Origin: Pseudomonadota bacterium
GTDB taxonomy: Bacteria; Pseudomonadota; Gammaproteobacteria; UBA6429; Thiohalophilaceae
Direction of reading: 5' to 3'
DNA length: 47,826 bases
Assembly: GCA_022340685.1 (NCBI GenBank)
Contig: JAJDNN010000070.1
Coordinates: forward strand, 1 to 47,826
Under the pieces are notes generated by a model that saw only the letters and a program-made list of their open reading frames with translations, did not search any database and was not told the DNA's origin. Below, piece by piece: positions 21,452 to 30,882 of this stretch. Positions within the stretch are counted from its first letter, which is position 1. The number at the start of each line of letters is the position of its first letter. The position numbers and the translations under genes are program-made.

Positions 21452-21590
21452 CACGAGTCTGTTGGGACCGTCCGGGATTGCAGCTATTGTGATTTACCCG
21501 GTGCGCTTGCGGAGAATCCGCAGCACAGTATAGCGGGACATATTTAATCGTTTCATTTAAGCACGGGCCCGATGGATTGGGTCCATCGTA

Positions 21591-21938
21591 TTACATCCAT
21601 GCCTGCGCGAGGTGCGCGGATCCCGTTTCAACCAGTTCATCAATCGCGCGAACTACACCTTCAACTTTGCAACTCAGGTCATCTGCCTGTTCCTTGATGG
21701 CTTCTTCAAGTTGTCTGGCCGCACTGCGCAAGGTCGGCACGCCGCAGTACGAGGTGGCGCCGTAGATCTTGTGGGTGTGGTCCCACAGGGCTTGTTCGTC
21801 GTTGTTCCGGGAGGCCTGCTTCAGCTTGTCCCGGTGGTCGGGCAATTCATTGAGTAACATGGTGAACAGCTCTTTGGCCAGCTCGGGGTTGCCGCCAGCC
21901 TGTTCGATGGCAAGGGGGATATCCAGCATGTCGGGCAT
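21591..21938 (-). CDS. Stand-alone HPt phosphotransfer domain protein (GacS/BarA-type HPt)
   Basis: DIPLAIEQAGGNPELAKELFTMLLNELPDHRDKLKQA...HTHKIYGATSYCGVPTLRSAARQLEEAI; start at Met41 of the track ORF. Confidence 0.85.
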   Translation of the reverse strand: MPDMLDIPLAIEQAGGNPELAKELFTMLLNELPDHRDKLKQASRNNDEQALWDHTHKIYGATSYCGVPTLRSAARQLEEAIKEQADDLSCKVEGVVRAIDELVETGSAHLAQAWM

Positions 21939-22056
21939 GGTTAAATCCTGTCGGGACGAGTGTGACACTATGCCACAGTGATATGCCGCGTCAATATCAA
22001 GGTAGCCAGCAGCGGGTAGCGTTTTCTGGCTGCCCGTTATCCGATACACTTGACTC

Positions 22057-22947
22057 ATGAACTATCCCACTATTGAAGGCTTTATCGGTAATACCCCGCT
22101 GGTGCGTCTGCAGCACCTGCCAGGTGACACCAGTAACACGGTTCTGGTCAAGCTGGAGGGTAATAACCCGGCCGGGTCGGTCAAGGATCGCCCGGCGCTG
22201 AGCATGATCCGGCATGCCGAAGCGCGTGGCGAAATCAAACCCGGCGACACCCTGATCGAGGCGACAAGCGGCAATACCGGGATTGCGCTTGCGATGGTCG
22301 CGGCGATCAAGGGCTATACCATGGTGCTGATTATGCCGGAGAACCTGAGCATCGAACGGCGTATGGTGATGAAAGCTTACGGTGCGGACCTGATTCTGGT
22401 CAGCACGGAAACCGGCATGGAAGGGGCACGGGATCTGGCCCAGACGATGGCGGCCGAGGGTAAGGGCAAGGTGCTGGATCAGTTTGCCAATCCGGATAAT
22501 CCCCTCGCCCACTATGAAACCACCGGCCCGGAAATCTGGCGCGACACCAAGGGCAGCGTGACCCACTTCGTCAGCGCCATGGGGACCACGGGCACGATCA
22601 TGGGAATTTCCCGTTATCTCAAGGAACAGAATCCGGCGGTGAATATTGTTGGCGTACAACCGGCCGAGGGCGCCAAGATCCCCGGTATCCGGCGTTGGCC
22701 AGAAGCCTATATGCCGAGTATTTTCGAAGCCTCACGCGTGGATATGACGCTCGACGTGGGTCAGGCTGAGGCGGAGGAGACCACCCGGGCACTGGCGGCG
22801 CGGGAAGGCATTTTCTGCGGCATCTCCTCCGGCGGTGCTGTAGCGGCGGCGCTGCAACTGAGTCGGCAGGTGGAACAGGCGGTGATTGTTTCCATTATCT
22901 GCGATCGGGGTGATCGGTACTTGTCTACCAATGTCTTTCCCGCCTGA
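22057..22947 (+). CDS. cysM: Cysteine synthase B (O-acetylserine sulfhydrylase)
   Basis: IGNTPLVRLQHLPG, EGNNPAGSVKDRPAL PLP lysine, EATSGNTGIALAM; CysM-type length. Confidence 0.94.
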   Translation: MNYPTIEGFIGNTPLVRLQHLPGDTSNTVLVKLEGNNPAGSVKDRPALSMIRHAEARGEIKPGDTLIEATSGNTGIALAMVAAIKGYTMVLIMPENLSIERRMVMKAYGADLILVSTETGMEGARDLAQTMAAEGKGKVLDQFANPDNPLAHYETTGPEIWRDTKGSVTHFVSAMGTTGTIMGISRYLKEQNPAVNIVGVQPAEGAKIPGIRRWPEAYMPSIFEASRVDMTLDVGQAEAEETTRALAAREGIFCGISSGGAVAAALQLSRQVEQAVIVSIICDRGDRYLSTNVFPA

Positions 22948-22965
22948 ACCGGAACCTCTTGACAC

Positions 22966-23739
22966 ATGAATATCTTTGTCTTCGATATCGAAACCGTTCC
23001 GGACGTGGACGGGGGTCGACGGATCTATAACCTGGACGGTCTGAGCGACAAGGAAGTCGCCAATATTATGTTTCACAAGCGTCGCCAGGAAACAGGCAAC
23101 GAGTTTCTGCGTCTGCATCTGCATCGTATCGTTGCTATCTCGGTGGTGCTGCGCAGCCATGATCGTCTTGCGGTGTGGTCATTGGGAGACATAGACACGG
23201 ATGAAAAGGAAATCATCGAGCGTTTTTTCAGCGGCATCGAAAAATATGTGCCCACCATCGTATCCTGGAACGGCAAGGGCTTCGATCTGCCGGTGTTGCA
23301 TTATCGTTCACTGCTGCACGGGATCCAGGCGCCACGCTACTGGGAGACAGGTGATAGCGATCAGAGTTTCCGCTGGAACAACTACCTGAGCCGTTATCAC
23401 CGACGCCATACGGATCTGATGGACGTCATCGCCGGTTATGAAATGAGCGCTGCGGCGCCACTGGATGAAGTGGCGACCCTGCTCGGTTTTCCAGGCAAGA
23501 TGGGGATGAGTGGGGCGAAGGTCTGGGACAATTATCTGGCCGGCAACCTGGCCGGCATTCGCGATTATTGCGAAACTGACGTGCTCAATACCTATCTGGT
23601 CTATCTGCGCTTCGAACTGATCAGCGGTAACCTAAACCACGCTGAATATGTGCAGGAATGTCAGCGGGTGCGCGAAACCCTCGCGGCCGAAAACAAACCT
23701 CATTTAACTGAATTCCTGTCGCACTGGCAGGATATTTGA
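22966..23739 (+). CDS. Predicted 3'-5' exonuclease (PolB-like exonuclease domain)
   Basis: FVFDIETVPDVDGGRRI, VSWNGKGFDLPVL, CETDVLNTYLVYLRF DEDD-type motifs. Confidence 0.9.
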   Translation: MNIFVFDIETVPDVDGGRRIYNLDGLSDKEVANIMFHKRRQETGNEFLRLHLHRIVAISVVLRSHDRLAVWSLGDIDTDEKEIIERFFSGIEKYVPTIVSWNGKGFDLPVLHYRSLLHGIQAPRYWETGDSDQSFRWNNYLSRYHRRHTDLMDVIAGYEMSAAAPLDEVATLLGFPGKMGMSGAKVWDNYLAGNLAGIRDYCETDVLNTYLVYLRFELISGNLNHAEYVQECQRVRETLAAENKPHLTEFLSHWQDI

Positions 23740-23762
23740 TCGTGTTACGCTGATTCGCCTTC

Positions 23763-25094
23763 GTGTCGCGCCGCCGCAAGCAAAAACTGCCACCCGTACC
23801 GCAACGCGCGGTGATCGAAAATCTCAGTCACGAAGGACGCGGGGTGGCGCGTATCGACGGCAAGACAGTCTTCATTGAAGGCGCCTTGCCTGGTGAAGCC
23901 GTGATGTTCCGCTATACCCGGCTCCACTCGCGGCATGATGAAGGTACGACTACCGAGGTGCTGGACGCGTCACCACTGCGCGTCAGACCGCAGTGCGAGT
24001 ACTATGGCCTGTGCGGCGGCTGCAGTCTGCAGCATCTGGATCCCGCTGCACAAATCGAACACAAACAATCGGTTCTGCTGGACGATCTGCAACATATTGG
24101 CAAGGTGCAACCACAGGAAATCCTGCCACCGCTGACCGGCCCCCTGTGGGGCTACCGCCAGAAGGCCCGCCTCGGCGTGCGATACGTTCATAAGAAGGGA
24201 CGGGTCCTGGTCGGGTTTCGGGAAAAACACAGCGCCTTTCTGGCAGACATGCACCGGTGCCGGATCCTGGCACCGCAGGTCGGCGAGCGACTGGATGATT
24301 TATCGGCGGTGATCGGTCAGCTGAGCTGCTATAACCAGATCGCCCAGATCGAAGTGGCACTGGGCGACGAGTGCGCGGCGCTGATTTTCCGGCATCTGGT
24401 GGATCTGACCGACGCGGATCGCGAAATTCTGTCCGGGTTCGGCCGGCAGTTCGATTTCCAGATTTACCTGCAACCGAAAGGACCGGACAGTGTGCATCTG
24501 TTGTGGCCCGACACGGCCACGCTGAGCTACCGTTTACCAGCCCAGGATGTCACCCTTGAATTTCGCCCCAATGATTTTGTCCAGGTCAATACCGCCATCA
24601 ATCGTGATATGGTGACACTCGCGATCGATTTGCTCGAACCGTCCGCAACAGATCGGGTGCTGGAGCTGTTCTGTGGCCTGGGTAATTTCTCGCTGCCTCT
24701 GGCAAAACAGGTCAGCCAGGTCGTCGCTGTCGAAGGGGAGGCGGGGTTGGTTGAACAAGCCCGGCAAAATGCACAGCGCAATAATATCGGCAATATTGAA
24801 TTTCATACCGCCAACCTGGTGGATGAGGTGCGCGATCTGCCATGGCTGTACCAGCAACGCTATGACAAGATTCTGCTCGATCCACCGCGCAGCGGTGCGG
24901 TGGAACTTATTCCGCAACTGGCCGAAACTCGTGCCAACCGAGTCGTGTATGTGTCCTGTAACCCGGCCACCCTGGCGCGGGATGCGGGGCTGCTGGTCAA
25001 CGAACTGGGTTATCAACTGGTCAAGGCAGGGGTGATGGACATGTTTCCTCATACGGCACACGTGGAATCCATCGCGCTGTTCGTCAGGGACTGA
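23763..25094 (+). CDS. rlmD: 23S rRNA (uracil-1939-C5) methyltransferase
   Basis: N-terminal TRAM-like SHEGRGVARIDGKTVFIEGALPGE, CxxxxxCGGCSLQHL Fe-S cysteines, LELFCGLGNFSLPLA, VYVSCNPATLARD; GTG start. Confidence 0.96.
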   Translation: MSRRRKQKLPPVPQRAVIENLSHEGRGVARIDGKTVFIEGALPGEAVMFRYTRLHSRHDEGTTTEVLDASPLRVRPQCEYYGLCGGCSLQHLDPAAQIEHKQSVLLDDLQHIGKVQPQEILPPLTGPLWGYRQKARLGVRYVHKKGRVLVGFREKHSAFLADMHRCRILAPQVGERLDDLSAVIGQLSCYNQIAQIEVALGDECAALIFRHLVDLTDADREILSGFGRQFDFQIYLQPKGPDSVHLLWPDTATLSYRLPAQDVTLEFRPNDFVQVNTAINRDMVTLAIDLLEPSATDRVLELFCGLGNFSLPLAKQVSQVVAVEGEAGLVEQARQNAQRNNIGNIEFHTANLVDEVRDLPWLYQQRYDKILLDPPRSGAVELIPQLAETRANRVVYVSCNPATLARDAGLLVNELGYQLVKAGVMDMFPHTAHVESIALFVRD

Positions 25095-25102
25095 CCTGCG
25101 TC

Positions 25103-25573
25103 ATGGGCATCGAGATCGAACGCAAGTTTCTGGTCACTGATGACAGCTGGCGGGGGAATGCAGGTCCGGGCATTCCTATGCAGCAGGGTTACCTGGTCGC
25201 GGCCAAGCTGGCCTCGGTTCGGGTGCGGGTGGAAGGCAAGCAGGCCCGGCTTAATATCAAGAGTATGACCCTGGGGGTGCGGCGCCAGGAATTTGAATAC
25301 GTCATTCCCCTGCACGATGCGCGGACCCTGCTTAAAACCCTGTGCGAAAAACCGTTGATCGAAAAAGTTCGCTATCCGGTGCGGTACGCCGGCAAGACAT
25401 GGGAAATTGATGTGTTTGAGGGCGAGAACACCGGCCTGATTGTCGCGGAACTGGAACTAAAACATGAATCGGAACCGTTCGAAAAGCCGCCCTGGCTGGG
25501 TGGGGAAGTTTCGCATGATCCGCGTTACTATAATACCTGCCTGGTGCGGCATCCCTACCGGGACTGGTCCTGA
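25103..25573 (+). CDS. CYTH domain protein (triphosphate tunnel metalloenzyme)
   Basis: MGIEIERKFLV ExExK motif; VRVRVEGKQARLNIKS; WEIDVFEGENTGLIVAELEL. Confidence 0.93.
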   Translation: MGIEIERKFLVTDDSWRGNAGPGIPMQQGYLVAAKLASVRVRVEGKQARLNIKSMTLGVRRQEFEYVIPLHDARTLLKTLCEKPLIEKVRYPVRYAGKTWEIDVFEGENTGLIVAELELKHESEPFEKPPWLGGEVSHDPRYYNTCLVRHPYRDWS

Positions 25574-25589
25574 GGAACAGACAATACAC

Positions 25590-26069
25590 ATGCAGATAGA
25601 GGTGGACATCGACAGTCAGATCCTGCGCGTGCGCGATGCGGATGATCGCATCGTCAGCGAGTACCGCGTCTCGACGGCTCGCAACGGTGCCGGGGAATTG
25701 CTGGACAGTGAACAGACGCCGCGGGGCTGGCATGTGGTGCGGGCCCGGATCGGTGCCGGCCAGCCACTGAATACGGTGTTTCGCGGCCGTCGCCCGACCG
25801 GCGAGATCTATTCGGCGACCTTGCGTGAAGCACAACCGGATCGCGACTGGATCCTGACGCGCATTTTATGGCTGAGCGGGCTTGAACCTGGCAAGAACCG
25901 GCTGGGCAAGGTGGATACCATGCGCCGCTATATTTACATTCACGGTTGCCCCGATGAAGATGAATTGGGTGTTCCCGCTTCGCATGGCTGTATTAAGATG
26001 CGCAATCAGGATGTGATTGAACTGTTTGACCAGGTGCCAACGGGTACCCGGGTCTTCATCCACGAATAA
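25590..26069 (+). CDS. YkuD-family L,D-transpeptidase/carboxypeptidase-like protein without signal peptide
   Basis: YIHGCPDEDELGVPASHGCIKMRN catalytic motif; ATG 25590 after the CYTH gene; no hydrophobic leader. Confidence 0.88.
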   Translation: MQIEVDIDSQILRVRDADDRIVSEYRVSTARNGAGELLDSEQTPRGWHVVRARIGAGQPLNTVFRGRRPTGEIYSATLREAQPDRDWILTRILWLSGLEPGKNRLGKVDTMRRYIYIHGCPDEDELGVPASHGCIKMRNQDVIELFDQVPTGTRVFIHE

Positions 26070-26100
26070 CCGTACACATAACCAATAAGAACACAGATTT

Positions 26101-27150
26101 ATGTCGCTTGGCCCCGTCATGCTGGACTTGCAAGGAGTGGACATCACGCCGGAAGAGCGTGAGTTGCTGGCGCATCCGCATGTGGGCGGGGTGATCCTGT
26201 TCAGCCGCAACTTCACGTCGGTCGAACAGCTCGAACGTCTGGTTAGTGACATTCACGGGATCCGCACGCCGCGATTGCTGATCGCGGTGGATCACGAAGG
26301 CGGTCGGGTGCAGCGCTTCCGTGACGGGTTTACCCTGTTACCCGCCGCGGCCCACTTCGGGCAGGTGTATGACGAGGATCCGGGTCGTGGCCGACATCTG
26401 GCGGAGCGGGCGGGTTGGTTGATGGCGGTGGAGCTTCGCGCCGTGGGTATTGATTTCAGCTTCGCGCCGGTGCTGGATGTCGATCACGGTATCAGTGAAG
26501 TGATCGGCAATCGCGCCTTTCACCGGGAACCGGCAGTGGTGGCCGAGCTTGCCCATGCCTATATAAAAGGAATGCACGATGCAGGCATGGCCGCCACCGG
26601 CAAGCATTTTCCGGGGCACGGCGCAGTCAGCGCCGATTCCCATGTCGCCATTCCGGTCGATGAACGGGATTACAATGACATTTATGCCCATGACATTCTG
26701 CCATTCAAGCGCCTGATCCCCGAGGGCCTGGCCGCCATCATGCCGGCGCATGTCATCTATCCGAAGATTGACAAATTACCGGCCGGTTTTTCCAGCCACT
26801 GGTTGCAAGAGATCTTGCGCACCCGACTGCAGTTTCAGGGCGTGATTTTCAGTGATGATCTGGATATGCAGGGCGCCAGTGTGGTGGGACAGGATTATGC
26901 GACGCGGGCCCGGCTTGCCCTGCAGGCCGGATGTGACATGGTGCTGGTGTGCAACAACCGCGCCGGTGCGGTTGAAGTGGTCGACGCGCTGGCCGATGAC
27001 AACGACCCGGTCGCCCATGTGCGTCTGGCCCGGATGCACGGGCGGCATGATATTACGCGGCGCAAGCTGCATCAGCAGATCCGCTGGAAAGAAGCCGTGG
27101 CGCTGATTGAACGGTATCAGGATGATCCCAGCATGGAATTTAATTTTTAG
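26101..27150 (+). CDS. nagZ: Beta-N-acetylhexosaminidase NagZ
   Basis: GGVILFSRNF, AVDHEGGRVQRFRDGFT, GKHFPGHGAVSADSHVAIP. Confidence 0.96.
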   Translation: MSLGPVMLDLQGVDITPEERELLAHPHVGGVILFSRNFTSVEQLERLVSDIHGIRTPRLLIAVDHEGGRVQRFRDGFTLLPAAAHFGQVYDEDPGRGRHLAERAGWLMAVELRAVGIDFSFAPVLDVDHGISEVIGNRAFHREPAVVAELAHAYIKGMHDAGMAATGKHFPGHGAVSADSHVAIPVDERDYNDIYAHDILPFKRLIPEGLAAIMPAHVIYPKIDKLPAGFSSHWLQEILRTRLQFQGVIFSDDLDMQGASVVGQDYATRARLALQAGCDMVLVCNNRAGAVEVVDALADDNDPVAHVRLARMHGRHDITRRKLHQQIRWKEAVALIERYQDDPSMEFNF

Positions 27151-27161
27151 CTGGCGCGATA

Positions 27162-27722
27162 ATGTCAGACAAGCCATTACAACCCGATGAAGTTCGCCTG
27201 GTCCTGGCCGAGGCGGAATGCCTGTTCAGTCAGGCCGAGGTGGAACGTGAACTCGATCGGCTGGCAGTTGAAATTACCGCCCGGCATGCCAACACAAACC
27301 CGGTAGTCTTGTGCGTCATGACCGGCGGCCTGATCCCGGCCGGGCACCTGTTGACGCGACTGGGGTTTCCGCTTGAAGTTGATTACATTCATGCTACACG
27401 CTACGCGGGCGAAACACGTGGCGGGGAACTGAGTTGGCAAACCGAGCCCGGTATCGAACTGCGGGATCGCGAAATCATCATCATCGACGACATATTGGAC
27501 GAAGGTATTACGCTTGCCGCCATCGTTGACTATTGCCGCCAGCAGGGGGCGTGTCAGGTCTGTACCGCAGTGCTGGTGGAGAAACGGCACGATCGCAAGA
27601 ACGGTTTTCGGGCAGACTATGTCGGTCTCGAAATCGAGGACCGTTACGTATTTGGTTACGGCATGGACTACAAGGGATATTTACGCAATGCAGCGGGGAT
27701 TTATGCAGTCAAGGGCCTCTAG
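27162..27722 (+). CDS. Hypoxanthine/guanine phosphoribosyltransferase
   Basis: VLCVMTGGLIPAGHLLTRL; PRPP loop IIIIDDILDEGITL. Confidence 0.92.
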   Translation: MSDKPLQPDEVRLVLAEAECLFSQAEVERELDRLAVEITARHANTNPVVLCVMTGGLIPAGHLLTRLGFPLEVDYIHATRYAGETRGGELSWQTEPGIELRDREIIIIDDILDEGITLAAIVDYCRQQGACQVCTAVLVEKRHDRKNGFRADYVGLEIEDRYVFGYGMDYKGYLRNAAGIYAVKGL

Positions 27723-27770
27723 GCCGTACTCAGTGTCGTCAACTCTGGTTTTAATCACATTTATTCAGGA

Positions 27771-28517
27771 ATGAACATGACAAGCGTAGCAATCATCGGC
27801 GGCACGGGGCTGGCCGCCCTGCATGGTCTGGAAATCACCCATCGGGAAATCATGCAGACGCCATTTGGTGAACCCTCGGGGATCCTGACACGGGGCCGGT
27901 ATTGCGGTCATGATGTCATGTTTTTACCACGTCATGGGGCGGGGCATAATATCCCGCCGCACAAAGTCAATTACCGCGCGAATATCTGGGTGTTGAAAGA
28001 AGCAGGCGTAAAAAATGTGATCGCGGTGAACGCTGTCGGGGGAATTCATGCCGACATGAGCCCCGGCTGTCTGGTTATCCCCGATCAGATCATTGATTAC
28101 ACCTGGTCACGAACCAACACATTTTTCGAAGACAGCCTCAGCACGGTCGTGCATGTCGATTTTACCGAGCCTTACTGCGAAGTAGTGCGTCAGCACCTGA
28201 TCAAGGGTGCCCGGAAGGCCGACCTGGCGTTGATCGATCAGGCGACCTATGGTGCCACCCAGGGTCCGCGCCTGGAAACTGCAGCCGAAGTCGATCGGCT
28301 TGAACGGGACGGGTGTGACATTGTTGGCATGACGGGCATGCCTGAAGCGGTTTTGGCGCGGGAGCTGGATCTTTGTTACGCCAGTGTATCCCTGGTGGTC
28401 AATCGTGCCGCCGGACGCGGGACAGGCGCAATTACCATGGAAGAGATTGAGCAGAATCTTAACAGCGGCATGCAACAGGTGCGCCGGCTGCTGGAATATA
28501 CAATTCCCCTGATTTAG
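27771..28517 (+). CDS. S-methyl-5'-thioinosine phosphorylase (MTAP/PNP family)
   Basis: VAIIGGTGLAALHGLE, FLPRHGAGHNIPPHKVNYRANIWVLKEAGV, GATQGPRLETAAEV. Confidence 0.9.
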   Translation: MNMTSVAIIGGTGLAALHGLEITHREIMQTPFGEPSGILTRGRYCGHDVMFLPRHGAGHNIPPHKVNYRANIWVLKEAGVKNVIAVNAVGGIHADMSPGCLVIPDQIIDYTWSRTNTFFEDSLSTVVHVDFTEPYCEVVRQHLIKGARKADLALIDQATYGATQGPRLETAAEVDRLERDGCDIVGMTGMPEAVLARELDLCYASVSLVVNRAAGRGTGAITMEEIEQNLNSGMQQVRRLLEYTIPLI

Positions 28518-29287
28518 TTTTTCGGGGCGGACTTGCCCGTGTTGGTCTGATTTTCGTAAGGGGTAATAAATATCAGCAGTCCCAGCACCGGGTTGTCCAA
28601 GTAATGCAATTCCCGGCTACGCATGCGGCGTCGGGTTTGATGTTGCCGATAGGTCACAGGCTGCTGAACATCCGGCGTACTGGTTTCGAACATAAGGGGA
28701 TCTGCCGACTGGTTAGCCGGTTGTGGCACGAAGATAATATCCGTGGTGACGTGCAGGTAGCGCGACAGATACACCCTGATCAGAGCTTCGATCTCGCCGG
28801 CCTCAGGAGTGACATAGGGTGACTGTGGCGTTGCAGTGGTATTGGCAGCACCCGTCGCCTGCGTTCCGGACGCGCCGGGCGGCACACCGGGAATCATTTT
28901 CTTGAAATAAACTGTCATTGCATCCTCTTCCGACAGACCCGGCTGGCGCCAGGCGGTGTGTAACAGTACCCGCCGTGAATCTGATGCTTCGATCTTTTCG
29001 GCCTGCTTCGTTAACTGCAGACTTTTGGCCGGGAGTAGTTTAAAGGCGAGGGCGGGATCGACGCCCTCGGGCAAGGTACCGGTAAAACGCTCGCCGAGCG
29101 ACACTGTCTTGTCATCCCGCACGAGTTCGACGCTGCTGGGCCAGTACTCCGAGTCACGTGCGGAACGGTCCAGATTCTCAAATAATATGATTTCAACGTC
29201 ATAGTAGCGAATTTCTTCCTCTGCCTGAACCGAAATGGGAAGCACGCAGATAATCAGGCCCAGCCAGAATAGTTTATTCAATTTCAA
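28514..29287 (-). CDS. csiV: CsiV-like envelope protein
   Basis: Signal peptide; RYYDVEIILFENLD...SEYWP; C-terminal RRMRSRELHYLDNPVLGLLIFITP. Confidence 0.8.
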   Translation of the reverse strand: MKLNKLFWLGLIICVLPISVQAEEEIRYYDVEIILFENLDRSARDSEYWPSSVELVRDDKTVSLGERFTGTLPEGVDPALAFKLLPAKSLQLTKQAEKIEASDSRRVLLHTAWRQPGLSEEDAMTVYFKKMIPGVPPGASGTQATGAANTTATPQSPYVTPEAGEIEALIRVYLSRYLHVTTDIIFVPQPANQSADPLMFETSTPDVQQPVTYRQHQTRRRMRSRELHYLDNPVLGLLIFITPYENQTNTGKSAPKN

Positions 29288-29346
29288 ATCCTGTGATTAG
29301 TGTTGTCTTTTCAAGTAGCGGGACTGCTGCTCTTCCGCCAGCTCGA

Positions 29347-29362
29347 CATAGTGTAAACTATG
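29347..29362. promoter_or_regulatory. Short inverted repeat in csiV/def divergent intergenic region
   Basis: CATAGT-GTAA-ACTATG. Confidence 0.3.
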
Positions 29363-29468
29363 CCATCATCGTAGTCCGGTCCGAGTACCCCGTCACAGCG
29401 ATTGCGCGTTGTCCTTGTTTCGCATGCCGCTGAGCGCCCCGGACTGAAATCTGGTTTGGAGAACGTAC

Positions 29469-30020
29469 ATGGCCGTCAAGGAAACCCTGAAAATGGGCCA
29501 CCCCCTGTTGCAGCAAGTAGCCCAGCCCGTCACGGATTTTAACACGCCGGCGCTGGACGCGCTGATTCAGGATATGCTGGATACCATGCAGGCCCTGAAC
29601 GGTGCGGGCCTGGCGGCGCCCCAGATTGGGGTCAGCCAACGGGTGGTCATTTTCGGCGTGGATGCCAATCCGCGCTACCCGGACATCGAGGTAGTCCCGC
29701 AGACCGTGTTAATCAACCCGCAACTCACCATGCTGGATGACGAGATGGAAGAGGGCTGGGAAGGGTGCCTGAGTGTGCCGGGCATGCGGGGGCTGGTCCC
29801 GCGCTATACCCGCATCCACTACACTGGTAGGGATCAGCAGGGCGACAGTATCGAGCGTGACGCAAGCGATTTTCATGCGCGTGTCGTGCAGCACGAAGTA
29901 GATCATCTGGATGGTATCCTGTACCCGCAACGCATCCGGGACCTGCGCAATTTCGGCTATGAGTCGGTGCTGTTCCCTGATCTGACACCGGAGACTGAGC
30001 CGCCCGAGGCGCGCGAGTAA
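29469..30020 (+). CDS. def: Peptide deformylase
   Basis: [47 protein letters not shown]. Confidence 0.95.
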   Translation: MAVKETLKMGHPLLQQVAQPVTDFNTPALDALIQDMLDTMQALNGAGLAAPQIGVSQRVVIFGVDANPRYPDIEVVPQTVLINPQLTMLDDEMEEGWEGCLSVPGMRGLVPRYTRIHYTGRDQQGDSIERDASDFHARVVQHEVDHLDGILYPQRIRDLRNFGYESVLFPDLTPETEPPEARE

Positions 30021-30068
30021 AATGTGTGAAGTGAAACATACCAAACTGGCTTATTTAAAGGAGCAACT

Positions 30069-30431
30069 GTGAAGTCGATTCGCTGGATACTGGGTAAAAT
30101 CATTCTGTTTCTGGATGCCGTATTTGCACCCAGTCCACGCGTGCGTTCCACCGAGGCACAAGCCGAAGTCGATGCGCGCACTGCGCAACTGAAACTGTAT
30201 CAGTATTTGGCCTGCCCCTTTTGTGTCAAGACGCGACGGGCGATTCGGCGTCTGGGTCTGCAAATCGAAACCCGTGATGCCCTGCATAACCCCGAATTTC
30301 GCAAGGAACTGGAAGAGCAGGGTGGCAAACAGCAGGTTCCGTGCCTGAAAATCACCCACGATGATGGCCGCGTTGAATGGATGTATGAATCATCGGACAT
30401 CATCCGGTATCTGGAATCCTGCTTCGGTTGA
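30069..30431 (+). CDS. Glutaredoxin / GST N-terminal domain protein
   Basis: LKLYQYLACPFCVKTRRAIRRLGL CPFC motif; QVPCLKI; ESSDIIRYLE. Confidence 0.88.
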   Translation: MKSIRWILGKIILFLDAVFAPSPRVRSTEAQAEVDARTAQLKLYQYLACPFCVKTRRAIRRLGLQIETRDALHNPEFRKELEEQGGKQQVPCLKITHDDGRVEWMYESSDIIRYLESCFG

Positions 30432-30474
30432 TCGGGGCAGAGAGACTGCGGGGCTGAAGTGACGGAAAGAGGGT

Positions 30475-30882
30475 GTGTTGAGCTACGATTTAATCAAAAC
30501 GCTGCATATCGCTACCGTCGTTACGACATTCCTGCTATTCGTAACGCGTGCCGCCTGGTTGTTCGGCCAGGCAAACAACCGGCCAGGCTGGATGCGCTGG
30601 TTACCGCACGTCAATGATACCCTGTTGCTGATTTTTGGTATCTGGCTTGCCGTTCTGGCCGGACTAAATCCCCTACTGCACGCCTGGCTGCTGGCCAAGT
30701 TGATTGCGTTGATTGTTTACATCTGGCTTGGCATGCTGGCCCTGAAATGGGCGCAAACCCGCCGCAGCCAGGTCATTGCGATTGTGCTGGCACTGCTGGT
30801 ATTCGGCTATATGGTGGGTGCTGCATTGACCAAACAGGCAGGGTGGATTGGCTTTGTAGGCTTGACCACTAAAATATTTTAA
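30475..30882 (+). CDS. SirB2 family integral membrane protein
   Basis: LIKTLHIATVVTTFLLFVTRAAW, LPHVNDTLLLIFGIWLA; four TM helices. Confidence 0.85.
   Translation: MLSYDLIKTLHIATVVTTFLLFVTRAAWLFGQANNRPGWMRWLPHVNDTLLLIFGIWLAVLAGLNPLLHAWLLAKLIALIVYIWLGMLALKWAQTRRSQVIAIVLALLVFGYMVGAALTKQAGWIGFVGLTTKIF

Noticed and set aside
21997-22659. 220-aa minus-strand ORF
   Set aside because: Antisense to cysM; no domain recognised.
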